A stretch of 64,000 bases of DNA from CAZSXU01 sp964610505 (GCA_964610505.1 CAZSXU010000011.1:49787-113786); one strand, 5' to 3'; positions 16,546 to 26,827 are shown, counted from the stretch's first letter. Notes: generated by a model from the letters alone, not told the origin. Program-made: numbers and translations.

Positions 16546-19500
16546 CTACTTCATCCGCACCACTTTTCCGATGTCCGATGTTGCGACCTCCTCCCCGCTC
16601 CTGGCCGTAATCTGAAACAGATACGTGCCGTTGGCCACCCGCTCTCCGTCTTCGTCTCGCCCGTCCCAAGCGACGTCGTTGTAGTCTACCAACCCCTCGG
16701 TCTTCAAAACACGCACCCGCCGACCGGCGACCGTGAAAATCCGGATTCGCACGGCGGCCGTCTTGGACAGCACGAACCAGAGACTCGTCTCGTCGCTGAA
16801 CGGATTCGGATAGGCCATCGCCGATTCCACCCGGAGACGGCGCGCGATTTCGAAGGACATGAGCACCCGCTCCATGGAGTCCGCCGTCAAATGGAGATCG
16901 TACCTTCCGGGGGCGACGCTTTCCAGCGAGAAGGAAAGCCGCCACTCCCGCCCATCCGCGTCCAATTTCTCTCCCACCATCGGGAGGGGGACGTTTCCCT
17001 CCCGGCCGCGAGCCTGAACCGCCAGGTCTTCTTCCGATACGATTCTTGAGAACGCCACCTCAACGACACCCGCGGCGCCGGGAGCCACACGGCTTCCGCC
17101 GAACGCCACACGGCCGTCGAACCAGGCCTGGAACTCGAAGCGCACGCCCAGCTGGAAGGAGACGGATCGACCGTTGCCGTCCTGCGCTGCGAACAGGAGA
17201 TCGTAGTCGCCCATGCGGACCTCATGCGTGTACTCCACAAAGAGAACCCGTCCGTCCGCCACGGCGCCGTCTCTCACCACACGAAAATCCTCTCCGGGCG
17301 TCAGGGGCGTCCGGACGTCGCCCTCCAGAATCTCCACCGAGATCGTGGTGCTGTCGATGGCCGTTTCATCGCCCACTCGGACTCGAACCCTGACCGTCGA
17401 GCTGTCGCCCCCTGCGATGATCTGGCCGCCGGTCACGGGCACGCCGTCCACGGTGCCGGACATGCTCGGTGGAAGGGCGTCGATGACGAGGGCCGGGTCT
17501 CCAAAGAGCGAATATCGCCAGAGATGCGAACCTCCCTGGGGGCTGGCCGCCAGGAGAGCAATGGAAACGGCCTGGACTTCTCCCAACAGCCACCGAGCCC
17601 ACGATCCTCCCGCATCGTCGACGATCGTCGGCGGCGCCTCAAAGAGGGTGCGGTACAAGTACTCTTCGTAGGCGGAGCTCGCCGGCAGAGTCTCAAACCC
17701 CGTGCTCCCCAGCGCCGCCACCGCACCCTTGTCCGGAAGCAGCAGCATCTTCTCCAGGAGGCAATCCTGAACTGCGGAGGCGCTCTCCTTGACCTCATTG
17801 AAATCGCCGAAATGGCATCCGAATCCGTGCGCGATGTAGGGTTGCCCGGCGTTTGCGGATCGCGTGATCACGTCGGCGCGCCACTGTCCGTCGAAGACGA
17901 TGCTGTCCGCGACCACCTGCTCGTCGAAGAGCATCTTCCGATTTCCGTGTCCCAGAAAACTGAACAGCAGGACCCCGTCGTTCAGCGCGCGGAACAGGGC
18001 GGGGGTCACGTTCCGGTAGACCGAATCTCTCACGCACTTCACGGGATCCAGGACCCCGCCCCCCAGGCAGTGATCGTGATACCCGTCCCCGGTCGTGTAG
18101 CCCGTGTACTCGCTGAGATGCATTTCGATCACGTCCAGCGGCGCACCCGCGCTTGCCCGAGCGATGTCGGCCGCCTCTCGAGTCGTATCCTCAAAGATCT
18201 CTTCGGACATGCGCTCGCAATGATACGGCGTCGAACCCGAACAGAGATCGTCGCTCAACAGCAGGACCCTGCCGCGCCAGTCGTCACCCGGGGAAAAACG
18301 TTCGTACGCCAGAATCTTGTCGATCATGATCTCCAGCTCGCTCTCGGTCCCCGCGGGGAGACGCCCGATGGAGAGGTCCAGCAACGCGTCCTCGTCGAAA
18401 CGGGCAAACCAGTTGTCCATGGCCGCAAGTTCGCCCTGGTAGTAATTGCCGATGGAGGGAACCCAATCGGGCGAGCTCTCGGCGTACGCTCCTCGATGAT
18501 CCTCGCTGGCGTCTCCGACGAGCAGTGCAAACAGAGGCTTCGTCGTCCAGTGTTCGAATCCCCACTGCAGATAGCGCCGGATGGCCACAGGGTCCTTGAT
18601 CCCGCCGCTGAACTCATCGTAGAGGTCCGTGACGTCGGCCACCCGGACCCGGTATCCCTGGGCTTCCCGATGCGCCGCCAGAGGCTCAATCGCGTCGAGG
18701 AAGAGAGGATGCGTGATGATGACGTAGTCCGCCTCGGATGTATGGAGCGACGAGGCCGTCTTTCGCTCGATCCGGTCCCCCGATAATCTCTTGGCCCCGC
18801 CTTCCGACACGGCGGCCCAGCGGGCCGCCCCCTGAAGGCTGTCGGCGAACACCAGTCGGGTTTCGGCTCCCTCGGTCCGCGTCGCCCCGGGGGGAAGAGA
18901 CACCCATCGCTCCTCCCCCGGGCTGCTCACGTCGAAGAGCCGGATGTCATCCCCGCTGAACCCCCCGACCTCCCACGCCCAGGCTCCTCTCGGGCTACCC
19001 GAAGCAAACGCCAGATAGTCATCGCGGGCCACCAGACGGCGAGCGTATTCCAGCTGGATCCAGTCGAGGAACGCGGCCGCGCCCTCGATCGGGTCCGATC
19101 CGGCGTACCACCGGCCGCGGTACTCGAGGGCGTTTTCCCCCTCGGTGAAGAACCCGCCGGGAACCAGGGAGCTCGACTCGTAGATGTATTCCTGGAGATT
19201 GCTGAAAGCGAAAGAGTCGGCCGCCGTGGACTGGCCCGTTCCGTTGGAGAGATTGAGCATGATGACGTGGGTTCCGGTCTCCGACCCCTTGAACCGCGCT
19301 CGGACGAGAGGCGCCGAATCCGGATGGGCGCCGTACGAGACGATGGGGAGTTCCGCCTCGGGGACCTTCCAATCGGTCCAGAACCACTGCTCGACGTCGC
19401 ATTCGGGCGGAAGGCCGTCCAGGTCCGAGCCCGTGGGATTCCATTCGTAGTGGAGTTCCTCCTCGAGATGCACGGTCTCCGGAAACGTCGTGAGGGTTCC

Positions 19501-20668
19501 GGCCACGGCCCCCTCCCAGACATGGGCCGTGTCCATCCTGCTCCCGCCCGCGGCCCCCCGGCCCAACCAGTAGACGTTGTCGGCGGCGTAACGATCTTCG
19601 TACCCGTACCGAACGAACGCGTCCCGAAAGCCCAGCGCCCAGAAGTACAGCCGGTCGCCCGGACCAAACGTTGCGTCTCCCTCCTCATCGACAAGATGGA
19701 TCGGCGTGGGTGCTTCCTCCCAGGGTTTGTCTCCCGCGTCCGAGTACACCTTGCGATACACGCCGAGCTCGGCCACCGGGACCGGCCCAATTCCCCCGTC
19801 CAGATCCTCATATCGGATCTCGTAGAGGCCGGTCTCGCCGACGATCAGCCGGAATTCCTCGTCCCTGTCCACGCCGTCCTTGAACCCAAGGCTCGGGGCC
19901 GGGCTTCGCCTCCAGACCCGGGCGTCCTCGGCATTCACCAGGACCCGCTCATACACGGCCTCCCACCGGGGTTCTTCCGNNNNNNNNNNNNNNNNNNNNN
20001 NNNNNNNNNNNNNNNNNNNNNNNNNNNNNNNNNNNNNNNNNNNNNNNNNNNNNNNNNNNNNNNNNNNNNNNNNNNNNNNTGTCCGGCTCGCCGTCCCAGG
20101 TCACTTCCACCGTCACCCGGCGCGCCCATTCGGCGTCGCCGCCGGGTCTCCACCGGAGGGGGAAAACCGAGAGTTGAACGACCCGTTGGAAGCGGAGTGT
20201 TCCCACCCAGCCTTTCTCCGCCCAGGTCTCGGGGTACGCTTCGCCTCCCCCGTAGATCCGAGGATCCGGCTCATGTCGGGGCGCCAGGCGTTCAAACTCG
20301 GGGCCCTGCACGCGAGCATAGCCGGGAGCGGGAGGAATCCGCAGCCCGCCCAGGCGCCCGCCGCTCTCCACCTCCAGTACGCGCACGCGAGGTCGGGTGC
20401 CGAAAGGAATCCCCACCAGCGCGCCCCGAACGGGAACCCGTGGGTGACCTTCTCGGGCGAGAAGGTCACACCCCCGCACTCGGGCAAGCCCATAGACGCC
20501 GTTCTCCAGGCGAACCTCTTCCAGCGCCGGGGCATCAAACTCAAACACAAGAACCACCCCGTTTCCGGATGAGCTCAGGACGTTCACCGGGGAAGGCAAC
20601 GCACCCGCGTTCGCGGCGGGCAACATGCCCGCGAACACGGCCAGGACAGCAAGCGCTGTTTTTCGCAT
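16546..20668 (-). CDS. C25 (gingipain-type) peptidase with FlgD-like C-terminal domain, copy 3 (interrupted by scaffold gap)
   Basis: One gene broken by the 100-N gap at 19980-20079. The right part gives the signal peptide (MRKTALAVLAVFAGMLPAANA) and propeptide; the left part carries the rest, about 1340 residues in all depending on the real gap size. The frame shift across the N run has no meaning. The C25 dyad is SFLGHGNRKM and AHGFGCHFGDF, and the FlgD tail has YPNPFSDETSL and VAWDGRDEDGERVANGTYLF. ATG at 20668 follows AAGGATG and a promoter lies about 65 bp upstream. It is the first gene of the C25-murQ-C25-C25 run. Confidence 0.87.
19980..20079. other. Scaffold gap (100 N)
   Basis: Exactly 100 N inside the propeptide coding region of C25 copy 3; the true length is unknown. 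Confidence 0.98.
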
Positions 20669-20729
20669 CCGTTCATCCTTCGAGAGACCACAAGAGCCGG
20701 CCCGGAACCGGCGAAACCGATTGTACGAT

Positions 20730-20757
20730 AGTATACTGAAGTTCCGCCCGTTCGCAA
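20730..20757 (-). promoter_or_regulatory. Sigma-70-type promoter for C25 copy 3/murQ run
   Basis: On the minus strand TTGCGA is followed after 16 bp by TATACT. It is about 60 bp upstream of the start at 20668 and the likely promoter for the four-gene run. Confidence 0.6.
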
Positions 20758-20796
20758 GATGAGTCGGGAGACGGCGATCGGCGAGGGGGGACATGA

Positions 20797-20824
20797 AAGC
20801 CTCGGGGCAATCGCCCCGAGGCTT
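20797..20824 (-). terminator. Hairpin terminator after the spermidine-synthase/TPR gene
   Basis: A perfect 12-bp stem (AAGCCTCGGGGC) with a 4-nt loop lies 43 bp beyond the stop at 20867. It separates this transcript from the C25 promoter. The T-tract is short. Confidence 0.65.
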
Positions 20825-20866
20825 CATCATCTGCGAAATCCGTGAAATCTGTGGCCGGCTTCTACC

Positions 20867-23800
20867 CTACGGCTTCGGCGGCGTGGCCCTCATCTGATCA
20901 AGCATCTGGCGAAGCTGGGTTCTGCCCGGTGAGAGCCTCACCGCCGTCTCGATTTCTCGGATGGCCTCCTCCATCTCCCCCTGCCGGTAGAGTGTGATTC
21001 CCAGATTGGCATGCGCCTCCACGTTGTCCGGCTCCTTCTCTACGGCCAGCCGGAAGGTCCGAACCGCCTCATCGACGTTGCCTTCGTTCAGGAGGCAGGC
21101 CCCCAGATTGACGTAGGCGTTGGCGTGGTCCGGGTCCCAGCGGATGGCCTCCCGGAACTCCTGGGCGGCCTCCGTCCAGTTGCCCAACCTCATGAGAATG
21201 CTCCCGAGGTTGGTCCGAATCCAGGCCTTGTCGGGCTCCTCTTCGATCGCCAGACGGAACTCCGGGACGGCTTCCTGCAGCCTGCCGAGGCGAACCAGGG
21301 TTTCCGCAATCTTCGAATTCACGCCGCCGATGCCGGTCCCCGGAAGATAGGGAACCGCATCGCTGTACAGATCCAACGCCTTCTCGAACTCTCCCTTCCG
21401 GAAATAGTAGTTGCCGAGGTTCACTCTGCCCGCAGCCGCCCTCGGGTACACCTCGATCGATTCCTCCGCCAGCTCGCGCACGCCCTCCCAGTCGCCCCGA
21501 TCGAAGAAGATTTTGCCCAGGAGGTTGTGGCACCGCGCCAGATGTTCCCGAACCGTCATATCCTCCGGGTACATCTCGAGACACTTGTAGAACTCCGCCA
21601 CCGCCGCATGATAGTCGCCCTCCGCAAGATGCACCTGCCCGTTCATCGAGTGATCCATCGCCTCATACCGCAGGCGCAGCCTCTCCCTGATGCGCGCGGC
21701 TTCTTCCGGGTCGTCGGAGAGATGGGACACCGGCAGGTCCTCGAACCTGCGAAACTTCAGCGCCTCGGCCAGGTTGGACGTGATGGTCCCCGCAAAAGCC
21801 GATTTCGGCGCGGAGTACTCGAGAATCGGATGGTTCTCGGTGTTGACCGCAACGCCCCCACAGTAGGCCTCCAGGGACCGCTGATCCATGATGAACCGGA
21901 CGAGAAGATCGTCCACGGAGTGAAATCCAATATCGGCGAGAGCCTCTTTCACCGGCTCGTACTCCATGCGCTTTGCCAGAGCCTGATAATCGATCTCGAT
22001 CGGTTTTTCCGTTCCAAACATGACGAGGTCGACGTCGGTAAACCAGAAAGCCACGTACGGAAACACACTGCCGAACGTCTGGACGATCATCTTGAAATCG
22101 GTGTCCGAGAGGTTGTACAGGGGGAGCCACTGGGCCATGATGCCGCCCGGTTTCAGTCGCGCTCGGCCCGCCCGGAAGTACTCGACGGTATAGATGTTCC
22201 CCATGCCCCGCGTGTAGGGATGGCAGGGATCGGCCGTGATGCAGTCGAACGTTTCCAGCGTAGAGCGCAGATAGTTTCTCCCGTCCATGAGAATGATGGG
22301 CGCCCGCGGGTCATCCATGACGTGATGGTTGGCGTCCCCGAACTGCCGCGTGGCGCCGAGCACCGCCCGGGAGAGCTCCACGCACCGGCCGTCCTCGACG
22401 GGGTGGAGCATCACCGATCCGAACGTCACCCCGGCGCCCAGACCCAGGTTCATCACCTTCTTGGGGTTGGGGTGAAGAAGCATCGGGATGTGTCCCAGAA
22501 GCCTCTGGATGCGCATGTCCGTGATCAGCGTCGAGGCCTCGATTCTGCCGTCGACCACGAACGTTCGAATCTTCCCGAATTCCTCAAACACGGCCGCCGT
22601 TGCGCCGATTCCCTCGTCGTAGAATATGAGCCTCCCCTCCTGCAACTGCTCTCCGATCTCGGTGAGCGTCTTCGGTTCGCGGCCCACGGGCATGAAGGCG
22701 GCCGCCTTGTGCCACACGCCCCACAGAAGCACTCTCATATCCCACCGGGGCAGTGCGACAACGCTCCCCACGAAAACCGCCACGGCCACCCCCGTGGTCA
22801 CCATCCGGCGCCACGGGCGAATCCGCGGATTCATCCACAGGATGAGGGCGCCCAGCGCGATGCTGGCCCCCGCGCCCAGGAATTCACTCTTCTGCGTGCC
22901 CAACCGGGGCACCAGGAGGAAACCGGCCAGCAGGGAACCGACGATCGACCCGACGGTGTTGATGGCATAGATGTTCCCGATGGATCGACCAAGAAGACGG
23001 ACGGATCCGGACACCACTCGCGCCGCCACCGGGAAACTGGCGCCGAACAGCATCGTTGGAATGAGCATGACCAGGAAGGCCGCCGAGAACTCGACCATGC
23101 TCGTCTGCCAGAACTCCCGGTTGGTGAGAGCAAAGAGCTTGAGGAAGATGAAGGGCAGCTCCCCGAAGAGCGGAATGATGGCCAGGGCACAGAATCCCAC
23201 GGCCAACTGGATGTATCCGAACAACCGGGCGGGGTCCTTCACCCGATCCAGAAATCGGGAGACAATCAAGCTTCCCAGGGCGATCCCGAAGAGGAAGGTG
23301 GTCAGCATGCACGCAAACGCGTAGGCGCTGGTGCCCAGGACGAGCTGGAGAACACGGGTCCAGACCACTTCATACGTCAAGGCCACGAGTCCGGACACAC
23401 CCAGCCCGATGAAGATGCCGACCTTGAGCCGATGGGGCGTCTCGGGAAGCAGGCGGGATGTATCCTCAACAACGGCCGGTTCCTCCTCCCCGGACGCGAC
23501 GTAGGCGGAACGCCGGGAGAGCAGGACGCACGCGATGCCCACCGCCAGGTTGACGATGGCCGCCACGTAGACCGTGGGGCTGAGGCCGAACGCCGGAATG
23601 AGAAGGTATCCGGCGCCGAAGGTCCCCAGGACGGCGCCGAAGGTGTTCACCGAGTACAGGGTCCCGACCCCCAGGCCGATCCGGCTCCGGCTCTTCACGA
23701 CGAAGCGGGACAGAATGGGGAGCGTCCCGCCCATGAGGGTGGTCGGAATCAACATCACCACGAACGAGATGAGGAACTGCAGCAGGTCGAACACCACCCC

Positions 23801-24172
23801 GGGTTCCCCGAGGTTGCGGAAGAGGAAGACGTTGATCGCTTCCATCCGCAGATAGACCAGCGGAGTGAGGAGGGCGAAGATTCCCACGCCCAGCTCGAGC
23901 CACGCGTAGGCCCGGAGCAGGTTCTTGATCTTCGCCACCCGCCGGCCGAGGAGGAAACTGCCGAGTGCCAGGCCCGCCATGTACGCCGAGAGAACGGCGC
24001 TCACGGCTTCGGCCGTGACCCCGAAGGCCAGCGTGAGGTACTTCGTCCAGACGACCTCATAGACAAGACCTGCAGCCCCGGACAGGAAGAAAAAGCCGAG
24101 GATCAGGCGGAACACGCCTCCCCGGAAGGATGTCTCCCGGGTGCCGCCGACCCGGTTCGAATTCTCCTGCAT
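20867..24172 (-). CDS. Membrane-embedded spermidine-synthase-like protein with TPR repeats
   Basis: About 1101 residues in three parts. Residues 20-500 hold two sets of membrane helices, each opening with a G(A/L)xGLVYEVVW- or GLVALTYEVVW-type segment typical of membrane spermidine synthases. Next is a class-I methyltransferase-type fold (MNLGLGAGVTFGSVMLHP, VELSRAVL, DCITADPCHPYTRGMGNIYT). At least six TPRs fill the last 280 residues (AEFYKCLEMYPEDMTVREHL and similar). I use ATG 24172 because it has AGGAG 6 nt upstream; ATG 24202 is an alternative. Whether it makes polyamines is unknown; many fused homologues are uncharacterised. It is monocistronic. Confidence 0.83.
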   Translation of the reverse strand: MQENSNRVGGTRETSFRGGVFRLILGFFFLSGAAGLVYEVVWTKYLTLAFGVTAEAVSAVLSAYMAGLALGSFLLGRRVAKIKNLLRAYAWLELGVGIFALLTPLVYLRMEAINVFLFRNLGEPGVVFDLLQFLISFVVMLIPTTLMGGTLPILSRFVVKSRSRIGLGVGTLYSVNTFGAVLGTFGAGYLLIPAFGLSPTVYVAAIVNLAVGIACVLLSRRSAYVASGEEEPAVVEDTSRLLPETPHRLKVGIFIGLGVSGLVALTYEVVWTRVLQLVLGTSAYAFACMLTTFLFGIALGSLIVSRFLDRVKDPARLFGYIQLAVGFCALAIIPLFGELPFIFLKLFALTNREFWQTSMVEFSAAFLVMLIPTMLFGASFPVAARVVSGSVRLLGRSIGNIYAINTVGSIVGSLLAGFLLVPRLGTQKSEFLGAGASIALGALILWMNPRIRPWRRMVTTGVAVAVFVGSVVALPRWDMRVLLWGVWHKAAAFMPVGREPKTLTEIGEQLQEGRLIFYDEGIGATAAVFEEFGKIRTFVVDGRIEASTLITDMRIQRLLGHIPMLLHPNPKKVMNLGLGAGVTFGSVMLHPVEDGRCVELSRAVLGATRQFGDANHHVMDDPRAPIILMDGRNYLRSTLETFDCITADPCHPYTRGMGNIYTVEYFRAGRARLKPGGIMAQWLPLYNLSDTDFKMIVQTFGSVFPYVAFWFTDVDLVMFGTEKPIEIDYQALAKRMEYEPVKEALADIGFHSVDDLLVRFIMDQRSLEAYCGGVAVNTENHPILEYSAPKSAFAGTITSNLAEALKFRRFEDLPVSHLSDDPEEAARIRERLRLRYEAMDHSMNGQVHLAEGDYHAAVAEFYKCLEMYPEDMTVREHLARCHNLLGKIFFDRGDWEGVRELAEESIEVYPRAAAGRVNLGNYYFRKGEFEKALDLYSDAVPYLPGTGIGGVNSKIAETLVRLGRLQEAVPEFRLAIEEEPDKAWIRTNLGSILMRLGNWTEAAQEFREAIRWDPDHANAYVNLGACLLNEGNVDEAVRTFRLAVEKEPDNVEAHANLGITLYRQGEMEEAIREIETAVRLSPGRTQLRQMLDQMRATPPKP

Positions 24173-24229
24173 TGTCTCTCCTCGCCTGCTGGTGAACTCC
24201 ATTTCCGATTCACGAGCCCGGATGATGCA

Positions 24230-24590
24230 TGACTCTGGGTGCCGGAGCCGCTCCGGGTGCCGGAGCCATGCATCATCCAGGCAGAGCAATGGAGCAATCG
24301 ATCAATAGAGCAATAGATTCTGGAGAAAGGCATTGCAGAAGAGACTCCCTGCTCCATTGCGGTCCATTGTTCTATTGGTCTATTGCCCGGACCGGTCAAC
24401 GCTCGCCGTACCAGGGCTGGAAGTCCACGCACCATCCAGATCAACTATCGGCCTCGAACTTCCAAGGCTACAGCATTGGATTCCCGCCTTCAAGCAAAAA
24501 GCCCGTCGGGCGGGTCTGACGAGTCGGAGGTTTCGGACGGGTCTGACGAGTCTGACGGGTCGGATTTCTTGGACTCGTCGGACATGAAAG
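24230..24590. repeat. Intergenic word arrays (CAATAGA, GGTGCCGGAGCC, GTCTGACGAGTC types)
   Basis: No gene is visible. In order: GGGTGCCGGAGCC twice (24238-24268), a CAATAGA-type inverted element (24285-24396) beginning GAGCAATCGATCAATAGAGC and ending TTCTATTGGTCTATTGCCC, then GGGTCTGACGAGTCTGACGG words (24505-24580). The CAATAGA element is related to the two copies at 63.6-63.9 kb. Confidence 0.7.
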
Positions 24591-24592
24591 AA

Positions 24593-24618
24593 AGGCGGCG
24601 CTCCGAAGAGCGCCGCCT
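24593..24618 (-). terminator. UUCG-loop terminator, duplicate copy A
   Basis: An 11-bp stem (AGGCGGCGCTC) whose minus-strand loop is TTCG, followed by TTTCTTT. It lies 25 bp past the stop of the 24643-25350 gene. Confidence 0.8.
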
Positions 24619-24642
24619 CTTAAACACCACCTCAGGCAATAA

Positions 24643-25350
24643 CTACCTGTACATCGCCTTCACGTTCGACCACGTGCTCGGCTCGGTGGCCGTGGCTTCC
24701 GGATGACAGTCGTCATACGGAACCGCTTCCCAGTGCGTACCGTTGATCGTGCACCCATGCTCCGAAACCGTGGGGTCGATCACGTAGTTCACAGTGCAGT
24801 CCAGGAAGTAGTTGTACCCAGGATCAAAACTGTACCCCGACGGGATGTACGACCAAGTCGCCAGGACACCCGTCTGGCTCGCAAGCAGCGCGATCCACGC
24901 AAATCCGATCATCCCGCCGCACGGGGCCAGCTCGTCGGGCCTCAAACACACGCCAAACGTCTGGATCCCGCCACCGACAAGAGGATCACCAAGAATCAGC
25001 GCCGTATCCAGAGGACACAGGTTCAGCGACACCGCAGGGCTGCCGTCACGGGCCGTCGGAAATCCGGTAATCGCATACTCAACACCCGTGATCCCGACCA
25101 CGTTGTAGCAACAAAGAACCACGTAAGCGTAGCCAAACGCAGCCGCCAACTCCGCCGGAGTCGCATCGTTGTCGATCCCGACACAGTCCAACGGGAAATA
25201 CGGACCGCCCGGAGTCGTCAGCTCGGGACAATACAGAAACTCACCGCTCGCCACCACGTGCATCGCCAGCTCACCCGTCGGGTTCTCACCGGCAAACGAC
25301 ACCGAGGCAACCAGCATCAAACCAAAAGCAATCGCCACTACTCTCTTCAT
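24643..25350 (-). CDS. Exported Cys-rich protein with WxxxKxxYR tail, copy A
   Basis: 235 residues with a signal peptide (MKRVVAIAFGLMLVASVSFA). The mature part begins ENPTGELAMHVVASGEFLYC and holds about nine cysteines, suggesting disulfides outside the cytoplasm. The core YAYVVLCCYNVVGITGVEYA resembles the 6320-7075 protein, so the two form a family I cannot name. It ends EPSTWSNVKAMYR, the shared tail. ATG 25350 follows AGGGGAG; a longer frame upstream lacks a signal. A promoter lies at 25609-25637, giving a leader of about 250 nt. An identical copy is at 26021-26728. Function unknown. Confidence 0.82.
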   Translation of the reverse strand: MKRVVAIAFGLMLVASVSFAGENPTGELAMHVVASGEFLYCPELTTPGGPYFPLDCVGIDNDATPAELAAAFGYAYVVLCCYNVVGITGVEYAITGFPTARDGSPAVSLNLCPLDTALILGDPLVGGGIQTFGVCLRPDELAPCGGMIGFAWIALLASQTGVLATWSYIPSGYSFDPGYNYFLDCTVNYVIDPTVSEHGCTINGTHWEAVPYDDCHPEATATEPSTWSNVKAMYR

Positions 25351-25972
25351 TCTCGTCACTCCCCTTTCCATCTCTTCTGCCGACTCATCGAAGCCTTGGA
25401 CCAAGGGCTTCATCCGCGGGACCCCGGACCGACCCCTGAGGGTCCACCGGAACCCGCCTGTGCTCACTGTCCGAGATTGCGGGACCCTTTTTCTTCGAGC
25501 ACAAAGGAACCCTTCCCAGAGCGAGAAGCCGCTAGAGCTCCGTTCCTCTCTCCCCTCGGCACAATGAGCGCTGTACTGCAGGTCGATCGATGCGTGACTT
25601 CACGTACCATAGTACCACATCCCCGGATCTATTGCAACAAAACAATCGCCCCCGGGGCGGGGTTTTCCCGCGAGGGCCCGAAAACCCCTAACTCGGCAAA
25701 AGACACCCAAAAGAGGCCAGAAGCCGGAGGACTCACGCTCCCGCGTCCGCCGACCCCGAGTTTCAGTCGTCTCAAACCCGGCCCCACCGCATATCCCTGG
25801 GGCACCCGGGCCCTTTCGGCGGCTTCGTTCATTGCCGTCCCCGTCCGTGGCCGCGCATTCTCCACACATGCAAACCCCCGTCCTTGCCGGACCGCGCATT
25901 TGAGGCGAACACGGGCCTCAAGTTGGGTCGGACCCGTCGGACGGGTCAGACGGGTCGGACATCAAAAAAAGA
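25351..25972. other. Intergenic leader region with hairpin and word array, no gene seen
   Basis: It holds the promoter at 25609-25637 and an inverted repeat GGGGTTTTC/GAAAACCCC (25659-25667 with 25680-25688). A GTCGGACGGGTCAGACGGGT array near 25937-25956 is the same word family as 24505-24580. Open frames here lack credible starts and similarity. Confidence 0.6.
25609..25637 (-). promoter_or_regulatory. Sigma-70-type promoter upstream of exported protein copy A
   Basis: On the minus strand TTGCAA is followed after 17 bp by TACTAT. The start codon is about 250 nt downstream, leaving room for a structured leader. Confidence 0.55.
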
Positions 25973-25994
25973 GCGGCGCTCCGAAGAGCGCCGC
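25973..25994 (-). terminator. UUCG-loop terminator, duplicate copy B
   Basis: A 9-bp stem (GCGGCGCTC) with a minus-strand TTCG loop and a run of seven T within the tail; a textbook intrinsic terminator for the 26021-26728 gene. Confidence 0.85.
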
Positions 25995-26020
25995 CTTTTA
26001 AACACCACCTCAGGCAATGA

Positions 26021-26728
26021 CTACCTGTACATCGCCTTCACGTTCGACCACGTGCTCGGCTCGGTGGCCGTGGCTTCCGGATGACAGTCGTCATACGGAA
26101 CCGCTTCCCAGTGCGTACCGTTGATCGTGCACCCATGCTCCGAAACCGTGGGGTCGATCACGTAGTTCACAGTGCAGTCCAGGAAGTAGTTGTACCCAGG
26201 ATCAAAACTGTACCCCGACGGGATGTACGACCAAGTCGCCAGGACACCCGTCTGGCTCGCAAGCAGCGCGATCCACGCAAATCCGATCATCCCGCCGCAC
26301 GGGGCCAGCTCGTCGGGCCTCAAACACACGCCAAACGTCTGGATCCCGCCACCGACAAGAGGATCACCAAGAATCAGCGCCGTATCCAGAGGACACAGGT
26401 TCAGCGACACCGCAGGGCTGCCGTCACGGGCCGTCGGAAATCCGGTAATCGCATACTCAACACCCGTGATCCCGACCACGTTGTAGCAACAAAGAACCAC
26501 GTAAGCGTAGCCAAACGCAGCCGCCAACTCCGCCGGAGTCGCATCGTTGTCGATCCCGACACAGTCCAACGGGAAATACGGACCGCCCGGAGTCGTCAGC
26601 TCGGGACAATACAGAAACTCACCGCTCGCCACCACGTGCATCGCCAGCTCACCCGTCGGGTTCTCACCGGCAAACGACACCGAGGCAACCAGCATCAAAC
26701 CAAAAGCAATCGCCACTACTCTCTTCAT
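26021..26728 (-). CDS. Exported Cys-rich protein with WxxxKxxYR tail, copy B
   Basis: Identical in protein sequence to the 24643-25350 product: signal peptide, Cys-rich mature domain, tail STWSNVKAMYR. The same ribosome site (AGGGGAG) precedes ATG 26728. Unlike copy A it has no separate promoter that I can see. It lies 117 bp downstream of the dockerin-like gene, with a GC-rich hairpin (26800-26827) between, so it may be expressed by read-through. The two copies may simply raise dosage. Function unknown. Confidence 0.82.
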   Translation of the reverse strand: MKRVVAIAFGLMLVASVSFAGENPTGELAMHVVASGEFLYCPELTTPGGPYFPLDCVGIDNDATPAELAAAFGYAYVVLCCYNVVGITGVEYAITGFPTARDGSPAVSLNLCPLDTALILGDPLVGGGIQTFGVCLRPDELAPCGGMIGFAWIALLASQTGVLATWSYIPSGYSFDPGYNYFLDCTVNYVIDPTVSEHGCTINGTHWEAVPYDDCHPEATATEPSTWSNVKAMYR

Positions 26729-26799
26729 TCTCGTCACTCCCCTTTCCGGATCATGCCCTCCTCAACACCGTTCTTCACTCAGCTTCTTGAAGGCACGGT

Positions 26800-26827
26800 C
26801 GGCGTGGGGAACCGGGTCCCCACGCCG
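26800..26827 (-). terminator. GC-rich hairpin between dockerin-like gene and copy B
   Basis: An 11-bp perfect stem (CGGCGTGGGGA) with a 6-nt loop, 18 bp after the stop at 26846. No T-run follows, so it may be a weak terminator or a processing site. Confidence 0.5.

Larger units (their letters stand above)
24598..26748. repeat. Direct duplication of a 775-bp gene cassette
   Basis: The block from the terminator to the ribosome site (about 24598-25371) recurs at about 25976-26748, offset 1378 bp. The two proteins are identical, and by eye the DNA differs in only a few bases next to the stop and in the terminator stem. The similarity ends sharply just upstream of each ribosome site. This points to a very recent duplication or ongoing gene conversion. 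Confidence 0.88.

Noticed and set aside
21011..24232. Long plus-strand open frame opposite the spermidine-synthase/TPR gene
   Set aside because: Composition is rich in R, H, P and E as expected from antisense of GC-rich coding DNA; no motif is present.
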